Source of the DNA: Planctomycetota bacterium
GTDB taxonomy: Bacteria > Planctomycetota > UBA1135 > GCA-002686595
DNA length: 64,000 nt
NCBI GenBank assembly: GCA_009691855.1
Contig: SIAI01000002.1
Coordinates: 1-64,000 of the forward strand
Reading direction: 5' to 3'
The translations under genes were made by a program, and so were the position numbers. Below are positions 8,354 to 16,343 of the stretch, one piece after another (the stretch's first letter is position 1; each line of letters opens with the position of its first letter). Under the pieces are notes generated by a model. The model was given only the letters and a program-made list of their open reading frames with translations. It did no database searches and had not been told where the DNA came from.

Positions 8354-9658
8354 TCAGGGATGATCGGGCGACTCCTGCCAGGCGCCGAAGACCTCGGCCC
8401 CGCCCCCGGTGATGGCCACGATGTCTTCCAGGCGCACGCCGAGCTGCCCCGCGAGGTACACGCCCGGCTCGTCGCTGAAGGTCATGCCGGGCTCGAGCAC
8501 GGTCTCGCTGCCACCGTCGAAATAGGGTTCCTCGTGCCCGGACAGGCCGATGCCATGCCCCAGGCGATGGCCGAAGACGGTGTAGCCGCCCGGGTAGCCG
8601 GCGGCTTCGATCGCCGCGCGCGCGGCGCGGTCGATCTCGCGGCAGGCGACGCCCGGGGCCATGCGTTCGAAGGCCGCGCGCTGCGCGGAGCGCACGGCCT
8701 CCCAGGCGCGCAGGAACTCGGCCTCGCGCGGCGCTCCGAACGACCAGCTGCGCGTGATGTCGCTCTGGTAGCCGTGCAGCGCCCCACCCGTGTCCACCAG
8801 GATCCCTTCTCCGCTCGCCAGCACGCGGCCCTCGGGCTCGCCGTGCGGATAGGCGGCGCTGGGCCCGAGCAGCGGCAAGCACCAGGTTTCGCGGAGGCCG
8901 AGACGCTCCTGGGCAAAGGTGACCCAACGCCCGAGCTGGTGGTCGCTCAAGCCCGGTCGCAGGCGTTCGGCCACGGCGCGGATAGCGCGCTGGGTGAGCT
9001 CGGAGGCGCCGCGCAGCAGCTCGAGCTCGCGCGGGTCCTTCTTGCCGCGCAGGCTGCGCACGACCTCGACGCCCGAGCGCACGCGCTCGGCGCCCAAGGC
9101 CGCGGCCAGGTTCTGGGCCACGAAGGCGCGCGCCTCGGGCTCGATGGCGATGCGTTCGACCGCGCGCGCGCGCAGCGCGGCGGCCAGCGGCTTCCAGGCG
9201 TACTCGTGCTCCTCCCAGGTCACGAGCGGGCCCGCGGGGCCGGCGGCGGCGATGCGCTTCTCGGCGCGGGCGGCCTCGAAGGCGGGGACTAGCCAGAAGC
9301 ACGAGGCGTCGGCCAGCACCACCAGCGCGAACAGGCGCTCGGAGCTGCCCCAGCCGACGTCGCCGAGGTAGCCGAGCGTCGGGCCCGGTTCGATCAGCAG
9401 CGCGTCGAGCTGCGCAGCGCGCAGCGCGGCGGCGGCGCGCGCCAGGCGCGGGCGCTTCTCGGCGGCCGAGATCGGCTGCCAGCGCGCGCTCTGGTCGCCG
9501 AGGTCGGAGAAAAGTTCCGCCAGCTCGCCGTCGGCGTCCGCGGCGCCGCGCGCGCCGGCCGTGGTGCTCGCGCAGCCGCCGGCGAGCCCCGCCAAGCCCA
9601 GGCCGGAGGCCAGTACCGTGCGGCGATCGAGGGGCGCAAGCGGGGAGTCGGAGCGCAT
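8354..9658 (-). CDS. Tat-exported M24-family aminopeptidase (Xaa-Pro peptidase-like) lipoprotein
   Basis: This 434-aa creatinase/aminopeptidase-P-fold protein starts with a twin-arginine signal (LDRRTVLASG, Arg12-Arg13) that ends in a lipobox, LAGGC (Cys29), predicting a folded, Tat-exported lipoprotein. The N-terminal creatinase-like domain spans about 60-190. The catalytic domain has the dinuclear metal ligands: VDTGGALHGYQSDITR (two Asp), HRLGHGIGLSGHEE (His), SDEPGVYL (Glu) and VRLEDIVAI (Glu). ATG 9658 is chosen over the upstream start at 9694 because it gives the standard Tat signal length. The Tat route fits a metalloenzyme that acquires its cofactor in the cytoplasm. The gene is divergent from lepB. 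A second M24 enzyme, apparently cytoplasmic, is at 45.4 kb. Confidence 0.85.
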   Translation of the reverse strand: MRSDSPLAPLDRRTVLASGLGLAGLAGGCASTTAGARGAADADGELAELFSDLGDQSARWQPISAAEKRPRLARAAAALRAAQLDALLIEPGPTLGYLGDVGWGSSERLFALVVLADASCFWLVPAFEAARAEKRIAAAGPAGPLVTWEEHEYAWKPLAAALRARAVERIAIEPEARAFVAQNLAAALGAERVRSGVEVVRSLRGKKDPRELELLRGASELTQRAIRAVAERLRPGLSDHQLGRWVTFAQERLGLRETWCLPLLGPSAAYPHGEPEGRVLASGEGILVDTGGALHGYQSDITRSWSFGAPREAEFLRAWEAVRSAQRAAFERMAPGVACREIDRAARAAIEAAGYPGGYTVFGHRLGHGIGLSGHEEPYFDGGSETVLEPGMTFSDEPGVYLAGQLGVRLEDIVAITGGGAEVFGAWQESPDHP

Positions 9659-9744
9659 GCGCGCGAGGCTACCGAGGAACCTCGCGCGGCGCACGCATCG
9701 AGCGTCAAGAGCGGTGCGCGCGCCGTCCGAAAGGGGAGCGGTCG

Positions 9745-10323
9745 ATGGATCCGCACGACACGCTCCCCACGCTGCTCGAGCAAGCGGCTTCGCCGCTGCC
9801 CGCGACGGTCCCGAGTGCGCTGCGCGCGCACCTCGCGGGTCTGGGCGCGGTGACGCGCTTCGGGGCGCTGTTGCTGGTGTTCTACAGTCTGTTCTTCAAC
9901 CTGTCGGTCGTGCGCGGCAGCTCGATGACGCCCGGCATCCAGGACGGCGATCGCATCCTGGTGGAGCCGTGGAGTTACCTGCTCGGACCGGTCGAGCGTG
10001 GCGACGTGATCGTGCTGCGCTATCCGCTCGATCCCGAGATCGACTACATCAAGCGCGTGATCGGCCTGCCCGGCGATCAGGTCACGCTCGCGCGCGGCGA
10101 GGTGTGGGTCAACGGCGTGCGTCTGGACGAGCCCTACATCGCCGCCGTGGATGTGACCTCGACGCTCTCGACCGTGGTCGAGCCGAGGAACTACTTCGTG
10201 TTGGGCGACAACCGCCCGCGCTCCTCCGACAGCCGCGAGTTCGGTCTGGTGCCGGAGGCCAACGTGCGTGGGCGCGTGGACCTGCGCCTGTGGCCGCTGG
10301 AGCGGGCCGGGCTGATCCAGTAG
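9745..10323 (+). CDS. lepB: Signal peptidase I
   Basis: This 192-aa membrane serine protease removes Sec signal peptides at the outer face of the inner membrane. One hydrophobic segment (about 38-55) precedes the catalytic Ser60 in RGSSMTPGIQDGD. The general-base Lys103 lies in DYIKRVIGLPGD, and the box E signature is GDNRPRSSDSR. It is shorter than the 324-aa E. coli enzyme and resembles single-anchor forms. AGGGGAG eight nt before ATG 9745 is a strong ribosome binding site. The gene stands alone on the plus strand, between the divergent M24 peptidase gene and the convergent TPM operon. Confidence 0.92.
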   Translation: MDPHDTLPTLLEQAASPLPATVPSALRAHLAGLGAVTRFGALLLVFYSLFFNLSVVRGSSMTPGIQDGDRILVEPWSYLLGPVERGDVIVLRYPLDPEIDYIKRVIGLPGDQVTLARGEVWVNGVRLDEPYIAAVDVTSTLSTVVEPRNYFVLGDNRPRSSDSREFGLVPEANVRGRVDLRLWPLERAGLIQ

Positions 10324-10333
10324 GCGCACCGCG

Positions 10334-11116
10334 CTACTCGCGGCGCACGATCACGCGGTCGGGGATCTCGTTCTGCGCGCCGTCGGGCGAGGGGAAATGC
10401 TCGGCCAGCACCGCGCCCGCGCTCTCGATCCCGGCCTCCAGACCCGCGCCGAGCTGGCCGCGGCGCACGCCCTCCAGCACGCGGTCGTTCGTGCGCGTCC
10501 AGTGCTCGGGGCCGACCTTGGCGTGGATGCCCTCGTCGGCCAGCACCAGCGCGCGGCGCTCGAACAGGCTGACGAACACGAGCACGCCCGTGCGTCCCGC
10601 GGTGCGCGCGAGCTCGTGGCGCTGGAACTCGAGCAGGGCCTGCTCCTCGGCCGCGCGCTGGGCCTCGCCCTCGCTCACGAAGAAGCGCTGGAAGTCGGCC
10701 AGGCTGCGCGCGCTGGCGTAGCCCAGCGCGCCCAGGGCGAATTGCGCGAGCAGCAGCCAGGCGCCCGACAGCGCGAGCCAGAGCTCGAGTCCCACCGAGC
10801 CCAGCAGCACGCAGGTCAGCGCGGCCAACCAGCAGGCACCGGGGTGACGATCCGAGCGCTCGAGTACGACCGGCAGGATCTCGCCCACCGTGCGGCGCTC
10901 GGCCGTGGCCAGGGCCGCGTGCAGAGCCTCGATGTCGGCGGGCGACAACACGCCCTCGGCTCGATACCAGCGCTGACGCCGCAGCGCGCGCACGACCAGA
11001 GCGAGGTACCCCAGGCCGAGGACCAGCAGCGCCAGCTGTCCGCCGCGCGCGCTCCACGCGAGCGCATCCGCGTGCCCGGCCGGCTGCCATTCCTGCCACG
11101 AGAGGAGCGCGTTCAT
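10334..11116 (-). CDS. TPM-domain membrane protein (second of operon)
   Basis: This 260-aa protein has one N-terminal membrane segment (about 28-45), a charged linker and helical region containing ALATAERRTVGEILPVVLE, a hydrophobic hairpin (about 100-140), and a C-terminal region with VLVFVSLFERRALVLADEG. The last two strings are typical of the TPM (YgcG/Psb32) fold. ATG 11116 overlaps the stop of the upstream TPM protein by one base (TGATG). A GTG directly before it is an alternative. It is the third gene of the lemA-TPM-TPM operon, a widespread arrangement of uncertain function, probably linked to envelope or membrane stress. The metal site seen in some TPM proteins is not obvious here. Confidence 0.75.
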   Translation of the reverse strand: MNALLSWQEWQPAGHADALAWSARGGQLALLVLGLGYLALVVRALRRQRWYRAEGVLSPADIEALHAALATAERRTVGEILPVVLERSDRHPGACWLAALTCVLLGSVGLELWLALSGAWLLLAQFALGALGYASARSLADFQRFFVSEGEAQRAAEEQALLEFQRHELARTAGRTGVLVFVSLFERRALVLADEGIHAKVGPEHWTRTNDRVLEGVRRGQLGAGLEAGIESAGAVLAEHFPSPDGAQNEIPDRVIVRRE

Positions 11117-11874
11117 CACCAGCGCCCCGATGCGCCGCCGCCCGAGAACCCACCGCCGCCGCCGAAGCCGCTGAAGCCGCCGCCACCGCCTCCGCCGAAG
11201 CCGCCGCTGCGGCCGCCGAAGCCACCGCTGCTACGCCCGAGCTGGGAGGCGATGAGCCAGGGCAACACGCTCGACCCGCTCCCGCCGAAGCCGCCGGGGC
11301 CGCGCCCGCGCCTGCTACGGATGGCGAGGAACACGAAGAACGCGAGCATGAGCAGGCCGGGGATGGCCTCGCGCCCCCCGCGGCCGCCGCTGGCCGGCAG
11401 CGCGCCGTAGTCGCCGCCCAGGGCGCGGTGCATGGCCTTGAGGCCGCTGTCGAGGCCGGCGTAGAAGCGCTCGCCGCGGAACTCGGGCACGATCACGTCG
11501 CGAATGATGCGCGCGCACACCGAGTCGGGCAGCGAGCCCTCCAGGCCGCGGCCGACCTCGATGCGCAGTGCGTGCTCGTCGCGCGCCACGACCAGCAGCG
11601 CGCCCGAGCTCGTGGCGCGGTCGCCGATCTTCCACTCGCGCGCGGTGGCGAGCGCCAGCTCTTCGATCGGCCGGCCGCCGAGGTCGGGCACGATCAGCAG
11701 CGCGATCTCCTGCCCCGAGCCGGCGCGATAGGACTCGCACAACGTTTCGAGCGCCTGCTCCTCGGCCGGTTTCAGGAGCCCGGCGCGATCCGTCACCCAG
11801 CCGTCGTTGCGCGGGATCTCTGGACCCTGCGCGAGCGCGGCGAACGCGCCCAGCAAGAGGGTGCCGAGCGTCAC
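11116..11874 (-). CDS. TPM-domain (YgcG-like) protein with Gly-rich tail
   Basis: This 252-aa protein has a signal peptide (TLLLGAFAALAQG), then a TPM domain at about 25-150 with VTDRAGLLKPAEEQALETL, ALLIVPDLGG and SGALLVVARDEHALRIEVG. A membrane segment follows at about 178-192 and the tail is extremely Gly/Phe/Ser-rich (about 195-252). This is the usual YgcG layout. The GTG start at 11874 overlaps the lemA stop by four nt (GTGA), indicating coupling. The Gly-rich tail faces the cytoplasm in this topology. LemA and TPM proteins co-occur in many bacteria; the biochemical role is not established. Confidence 0.82.
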   Translation of the reverse strand: MTLGTLLLGAFAALAQGPEIPRNDGWVTDRAGLLKPAEEQALETLCESYRAGSGQEIALLIVPDLGGRPIEELALATAREWKIGDRATSSGALLVVARDEHALRIEVGRGLEGSLPDSVCARIIRDVIVPEFRGERFYAGLDSGLKAMHRALGGDYGALPASGGRGGREAIPGLLMLAFFVFLAIRSRRGRGPGGFGGSGSSVLPWLIASQLGRSSGGFGGRSGGFGGGGGGGFSGFGGGGGFSGGGASGRW

Positions 11875-12488
11875 TCCTTCTTCTTCTTCCCGGAGTCGAA
11901 CTCGACCTTGGGCCGCTCCTGGACGCCGGCCGGGACTTCGAGCTGCGCGTGCTTTTCGAAGCCGGCCACCGAGGCGACCAGCGAACCCGGGAAGCGCCGG
12001 ATGGCCACGTTGTAGGCGTTGACCGAGTCGATGTAGTCCTTGCGCGCGACGGCGATGCGGCTCTCGGTGCCGGCCAGCTCGGCCTGCAGCGAGAGGAAGC
12101 CCTCCGTGCTCTTCAGGCTCGGGTAGTTCTCGGCCACGACCAGCAGGCGGCTCAGCGCGCTCGAGACCTTGTCCTGGGCCTGCATGTAGGCCGCCAGCTT
12201 GGCCGGGTCGTCGGTCACGCCGGAGGGCAGCGCGACCTTGCCGACCGAGGCGCGTGCTTCGGTCAGCTCGGTCAGGGTGCTTTTCTCGAAGTCGGCCGCG
12301 CCCTGGACCGTGCTCACCAGCTGAGGGATCAGGTCGAAGCGGCGCTGGTACTGGTTGTCGATCTGGCTCCAGGCGGCCTGGATCGTCTCCTGACGCGTGA
12401 CGATGCCGTTGTAGGAGGCGACGCCGCAGCCGCCGAGCAGCAGCAGCACGAGCAACACGGCACCGGCGGCGATCAGGCAACCTTTCAT
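11871..12488 (-). CDS. lemA: LemA family lipoprotein
   Basis: This 205-aa protein has a hydrophobic N-terminus with a possible lipobox, LLGGC (Cys21), and then the LemA helical bundle: SYNGIVTRQETIQAAWSQID, NQYQRRFDLIPQLV, AENYPSL and RKDYIDSVNAYN. These are the standard conserved blocks of the family. The C-terminus is charged (GKKKKE). It is the first gene of a coupled three-gene operon with two TPM proteins. It is divergent from the SDR gene at 12612, with a 123-nt intergenic region that must hold both promoters. Its cellular function is not established. Confidence 0.92.
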   Translation of the reverse strand: MKGCLIAAGAVLLVLLLLGGCGVASYNGIVTRQETIQAAWSQIDNQYQRRFDLIPQLVSTVQGAADFEKSTLTELTEARASVGKVALPSGVTDDPAKLAAYMQAQDKVSSALSRLLVVAENYPSLKSTEGFLSLQAELAGTESRIAVARKDYIDSVNAYNVAIRRFPGSLVASVAGFEKHAQLEVPAGVQERPKVEFDSGKKKKE

Positions 12489-12611
12489 GGCGATCCTCGA
12501 GGGGAAGGGGACGCGGGGAGGACTCCCCGGCGCGCGATCCTACTCCGCGGCGTGGGGCTGCATTCATGCGCGGTGCGAAGTGTGCCCGGCGCCGCTACTC
12601 TCTCGCGCGCG

Positions 12612-13340
12612 ATGGGCGCGGATTCGAGCAAGGTGGCGCTGGTGAGCGGCAGCGCGCGCGGCCTCGGCCTCGCGGTCGCGCGGCACCTGCGTGCGCGCGG
12701 CGAGCGCGTGCACGTCACCTGGCGCACGGACAGCGCCGAGGCGCGTGCGCTGCGCGAGGAGTTCGGCCCGCGCGCGCACCGCGCCGACCTGCTGGCGGAG
12801 CACGACGCCGCCGGGCTCGCGCGCGCGGTGTTGCAGCTGGACGGGCGCCTGGACCACGCCGTGCACGCCGTCGGCGAGTACGTCTCCGGGCCGCTCGAAG
12901 AAACCACGCGCGCCGAGTTCGCGCGCATGCTGGCCAGCAACGCCGAATCCGCCTTCGCCTTCTTCGACGCCGTCCGCCCGGCGTTGCGCGCGAGCCGTGG
13001 CCGAGCCGTGTTCTTCGGCACCAGCGGGCTCGCCGGCTTGCGCGCGCGCCGGCGCACGGCAGCCTACGCGGCGGCGAAGAGCGCGCTGTTCGTGCTGGTG
13101 AAGAGCTGGGCCGTCGAGGAGGCCGCGCACGGCGTGACCGTGAACCTGGTTTCTCCCGGCCACGTTCCGCACGCGCACGCGCACGCCGACACCTTGGACG
13201 AGCAGCGCCTCGGCGCGATCCCGCTCGGGCGCGCCGGCACGCCCGAGGACGTGGCGCGCGCCGTGGCGTTCCTGTGCTCGGAGGAAGCCAGCTACACGAC
13301 CGGCACGGAGCTCTTGGTCAGCGGCGGCTGGCTGCTCTAG
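12612..13340 (+). CDS. SDR-family oxidoreductase, FabG-like
   Basis: This 242-aa classical short-chain dehydrogenase has the cofactor motif SGSARGLG at about 9-16, a HAVGEY segment in place of the usual NNAG, the catalytic Ser in FFGTSGLAG, Tyr/Lys in AAYAAAKSALF, and a C-terminus ending ELLVSGGWLL as in FabG-type enzymes (where it is usually VDGG). Replacement of the NNAG motif is somewhat unusual. ATG 12612 is preferred because it places the cofactor motif normally. The substrate cannot be predicted. It converges on the cyclase-fold gene across a large inverted-repeat element. Confidence 0.85.
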   Translation: MGADSSKVALVSGSARGLGLAVARHLRARGERVHVTWRTDSAEARALREEFGPRAHRADLLAEHDAAGLARAVLQLDGRLDHAVHAVGEYVSGPLEETTRAEFARMLASNAESAFAFFDAVRPALRASRGRAVFFGTSGLAGLRARRRTAAYAAAKSALFVLVKSWAVEEAAHGVTVNLVSPGHVPHAHAHADTLDEQRLGAIPLGRAGTPEDVARAVAFLCSEEASYTTGTELLVSGGWLL

Positions 13341-13348
13341 CCCGGGCC

Positions 13349-13509
13349 AGTGGTGTGCTTCACGCCGAGGGGCCTTATCCCGAGGTTGCCGGCCTTCGCC
13401 GCAAGGCGCGCCGCCGACGCGACTTCGGTGCAAGTCTCGGAGAAGGCGCAACGCCGCGGCGGGCGCAGGCGGCCCGGGACAAAGGCCTCTGTGCGTGAAG
13501 CACACCACT
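13349..13509. repeat. 161-nt structured element with 17-bp terminal inverted repeats
   Basis: The ends 13349-13365 and 13493-13509 are perfect 17-bp inverted repeats. Inside are further paired arms: GGCCTT 13371-13376 with AAGGCC 13482-13487, and TCCCG 13378-13382 with CGGGA 13475-13479. Two local hairpins follow: GCCTT 13392-13396 with AAGGC 13403-13407, and GACTT 13421-13425 with AAGTC 13432-13436. It fills most of the gap between two convergent genes, so it could be a shared 3' UTR/terminator, a structured RNA or a small non-autonomous element. No coding sequence is apparent. Confidence 0.7.
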
Positions 13510-13533
13510 AGAACATCGAGCGCGCCCTCGCGC

Positions 13534-15231
13534 TCACTTCGTCGGCATGGCCGTGCCCAGCGTGAGCATGGCGTAGGCCGTGGCCAGAACGGGGTTGCCC
13601 TCGAACCAGCGCGCGGCGTTCTCGTTCACCCATGAGCCGTCCTGGCGCTGCATCGCCAGCAGGCGTCCGGCGAGCTCTTCACGCCAGGCGTGTGCGTGGC
13701 CCGCGCCGTCGACCAGCGCCTCCTCGCCGAACAGGTCGAGCGCCTTGGCCATGGTGTAGAAATAGTAGAACAGGCCTTGGTACGAGGCCGTGGGGTCGTC
13801 GCTCGACTGGAAGCCCGGGTTGACGTCGAGGGTGTAGTTCTCGCGCAGCCATTTCCACACCGCCTGCACGCGCGCGTCGTCCTTCGACAGCCCGGCGAAG
13901 AGATAGCCCTTGAGCAGCGCGTAGCTCATCGAACCGTAGGAGCGCGGCACCTTGCGTCCGTCGGGCAGCTCCACGTAGCCGGCCTTCGATTCGGCCGGGC
14001 CGTAGCTCGCGCCGCCGTCGTTGCCCGAGGCGTAGGTCTTGCCGTCGGACACGACCGCCAGGTCGTTCGACTCCGAGCGATTCTGGCAGCGCTGCAGGAA
14101 CACGAGCGCCTTCTGGAAGGCGGGGTCGTCGGCCGTCGTGCCGGCCGTGTGCAGCGCCTCGAGCGCCATCTGCAGGTTGGAGAGGTCGGGACGTTCGTCG
14201 CCGCCGTAGCCCACGCCGCCGTAGTAGCGGTCGCCCTGCGCGTAGCCCTCGCCCTCGTCGGCCTGCAGCGCGCGCAGGAACTGCGCCGCGCGCGTGATGT
14301 GCTCGCGATCGGCCGCGCGTCCGCTGCGCGAGAGCGCCAGCACCGCGGCCGAGGTCACGTAGTTCGCCATCTGGCCCTCGTGGATCGAGCCGTCGGGCTT
14401 CTGCAGCGCCACGAGGTAGTCGAGCGCCTGTGCGCTGGCCTGCTCGACTTCGGCCGAGCGCGGAGCCGGACTCGCGAGCAGCGCGCCCGCGACCATGGCC
14501 GTTATGCCCGCGTCGCGCCGGCCGTCGAAGCCCCAGCCACCCTCGATGCGCTGGGCCAGCAGGTAGGCCGAGCCGCGCTCCAAGGCCTTGCTCGTATCGG
14601 CGCGCGCCGCGGCGCCGATCGCCGGCAGCGCGCGCGCTGCCTTGGGGGCCTTCTTGCCCTCGGCGTCCTTCAGCACCTGCTGGCAGCGGTAGAGGTACTC
14701 GAGGTTGCCCACCGTGCCGCGCAGGGCAAGCGCGCCGTAGCCCCACGAGCCGTCCATGTTGCGCAGCGCGAGCACGCTGGCCGCGCGCCGCTGGGCATCC
14801 GGCCCGCCCATGACGTCGGGCGTGCGCTGCGGCGCGCCGGTGCCGAAGGCGCGCGCCTTCTCACGCGCCTCGGGCGCGACGTTGAGCGCGGTCAGGGCGT
14901 CGGCCGCGGCCAGGCTGACCACCTTGCTGGCCCCGAAGGAGCCGTCCTCTGCCTGCGCGGCCAGGACCTTGGCCAGCGGTTGATCGATGAACGGACCCTC
15001 GGTCGCGCGGTACTTGCGCGGGCTGGTGGCGAAGGCCAGCAGGGCCCACACGTCGCTCTCCACGCTGCCGAAGCTGCCCTTCACGGGATCGAAGCGCGCG
15101 CGCAGCCAGTGCAGTGAGCGGTCGATCTCCTCCTCCAGCACCGCCGAGGTGATGGTCTTCTGGAGGTCGAAGGGCGGCACGTTGCCGCCGGGCTCTTGCA
15201 GGAGGGGGAGGGCGAGAAGGAGGGCGATCAT
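13534..15231 (-). CDS. Secreted prenyltransferase/squalene-cyclase-repeat protein
   Basis: This 565-aa protein has a signal peptide (MIALLLALPLLQEPGG) and an alpha/alpha-barrel built from repeated QW-like motifs such as AEDGSFG, NMDGSWGYGALAL, RIEGGWGFDG, KPDGSIHEG and RQDGSWVNE. Squalene-hopene cyclases share this fold, but I see no DxDD catalytic motif and the protein is exported, so cyclase activity is unlikely. Such exported proteins are common in planctomycetes and may bind glycans, lipids or complement-like ligands. ATG 15231 gives the signal peptide; an upstream in-frame start exists. It is divergent from the glycosyltransferase gene. Confidence 0.8.
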   Translation of the reverse strand: MIALLLALPLLQEPGGNVPPFDLQKTITSAVLEEEIDRSLHWLRARFDPVKGSFGSVESDVWALLAFATSPRKYRATEGPFIDQPLAKVLAAQAEDGSFGASKVVSLAAADALTALNVAPEAREKARAFGTGAPQRTPDVMGGPDAQRRAASVLALRNMDGSWGYGALALRGTVGNLEYLYRCQQVLKDAEGKKAPKAARALPAIGAAARADTSKALERGSAYLLAQRIEGGWGFDGRRDAGITAMVAGALLASPAPRSAEVEQASAQALDYLVALQKPDGSIHEGQMANYVTSAAVLALSRSGRAADREHITRAAQFLRALQADEGEGYAQGDRYYGGVGYGGDERPDLSNLQMALEALHTAGTTADDPAFQKALVFLQRCQNRSESNDLAVVSDGKTYASGNDGGASYGPAESKAGYVELPDGRKVPRSYGSMSYALLKGYLFAGLSKDDARVQAVWKWLRENYTLDVNPGFQSSDDPTASYQGLFYYFYTMAKALDLFGEEALVDGAGHAHAWREELAGRLLAMQRQDGSWVNENAARWFEGNPVLATAYAMLTLGTAMPTK

Positions 15232-15325
15232 GGGGCAACAGTCTAGGCCGAGGGGTCGAGCGAACTGCAACGTACGCAGCCTTGGCGCGGTTCACGAGCG
15301 CTTCCCGAAGCTACTCTCGAGCCGC

Positions 15326-16015
15326 GTGGAACCCGTACGAACGGGCCGCTGGACGGCCGTCTTCACCAAGCAGCCGAGCCCCGGACGGGTCAAGACGCGC
15401 CTCGTGCCGCCGCTCACGCCCGCGGGCGCGGCGGCCCTGGCCGAGGCGATGCTGCGCGATACCGTTGCGAAGCTGGGCGCCTCCACGGCCTTCGAGACCG
15501 TCCTGGTCTACGACCCGCCCTCGGCCGCGGAATGGTTCGCGCGCGAGTTCGCCGCCGTGCGTGTGCAGCGCGCGCAGCGCGGGGCCGAACTCGGCGCGCG
15601 CCTGGCAGACTTCGTCGAGCGCGTGTTCACCGCGCACGAGGCGCGCGCGCTGGTGATCGTCGGCAGCGACCAGCCGCTGGTGCCGCTGGCGCGCATCCTG
15701 GAGGCGCACACCGCGCTCGAGAACGGCGCCGACTGCGTGCTCGGCCCCGACCCAGGCGGCGGCTACTACCTCGTAGGCCTCGCGCAGAGCATGCCCGAGC
15801 TGTTCACGCGCGTGCCCATGTCGAGCGCGGGCATGTGCGCCGCCAGCGCCGCGCTGGCGCGGGAGCGCGGGCTGGCCGTGACGCTGCTCACGGAGCACGA
15901 CGACGTGGACACCGCCGCCGACCTCGTGCGCCTCCGCGCCGAACTCGCGCAGCGCGGGCCCGAGGAAGCAGCCTACACGCGCCGCGCGCTGGCCGCGCTG
16001 GAGCTCGGCGCGTGA
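15326..16015 (+). CDS. TIGR04282-family (DUF2064) glycosyltransferase
   Basis: This 229-aa GT-A-like nucleotidyl/glycosyl transferase has the family N-terminus AVFTKQPSPGRVKTRL, the VIVGSDQPLVP block and GPDPGGGYYLVGL. The last is the hallmark of DUF2064 proteins. C-terminal DDVDTAADLVRL is also typical. No ATG precedes the conserved region, so GTG 15326 is taken as start. The family is cytosolic and often lies near polyprenyl-phosphate glycosyltransferases or cofactor genes; no specific donor or acceptor can be given. It is divergent from the cyclase-fold gene and convergent with the YbjQ gene. Confidence 0.85.
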   Translation: MEPVRTGRWTAVFTKQPSPGRVKTRLVPPLTPAGAAALAEAMLRDTVAKLGASTAFETVLVYDPPSAAEWFAREFAAVRVQRAQRGAELGARLADFVERVFTAHEARALVIVGSDQPLVPLARILEAHTALENGADCVLGPDPGGGYYLVGLAQSMPELFTRVPMSSAGMCAASAALARERGLAVTLLTEHDDVDTAADLVRLRAELAQRGPEEAAYTRRALAALELGA

Positions 16016-16028
16016 GCGCCGCCGCTCC

Positions 16029-16343
16029 TCACTCCAGCTTCACCGCCGTGCCGTAGGCCAGCATCTCGGCCGCGTCGTCGCCGATGTCGCTGGACATGAA
16101 GCGCAGGCCGACGATCGCGTCGGCCCCGCGCGCGCGCGCCTCGTCGACCATGCGATCGAGCGCCTGCTCGCGCGCTTCGGCCAGGAGCTTGGTGTACTCC
16201 GTGACCTCGCCCCCGACCAGATTGCGGAGTTTGGCCATCACGTCGCGGCCGACGTGAGCGCCGCGCACGGAGCTTCCGCGCACCAGCCCGATGACCTCAC
16301 GCACGCGGCGCCCGGGGAGCTCGTCGGTGGTGACCAGGATCAT
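16029..16343 (-). CDS. YbjQ family (UPF0145) heavy-metal-binding-domain protein
   Basis: This 104-aa protein is full length for YbjQ/UPF0145, with MILVTTDELPGRRVREVIGL at the start, LAEAREQALDRMVDEA in the middle and GADAIVGLRFMSSDI before the C-terminus. The family forms pentameric beta-sandwich rings; the function is not settled. ATG 16343 overlaps the stop of the anti-sigma-like gene by four nt (ATGA), making it the last gene of a coupled ECF sigma/anti-sigma/YbjQ operon. That context is unusual and suggests that it serves or is controlled by the sigma factor. Confidence 0.9.
   Translation of the reverse strand: MILVTTDELPGRRVREVIGLVRGSSVRGAHVGRDVMAKLRNLVGGEVTEYTKLLAEAREQALDRMVDEARARGADAIVGLRFMSSDIGDDAAEMLAYGTAVKLE

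Noticed and set aside
10397-11410. Plus-strand frame antisense to the TPM genes
   Set aside because: Low-complexity Pro/Lys frame arising from the Gly-rich tail of the real protein on the other strand.
13349-13509. Integron attC site
   Set aside because: The inverted ends lack the GTTRRRY/RYYYAAC core sites, and no integrase lies next to it, so an attC assignment is not supported.
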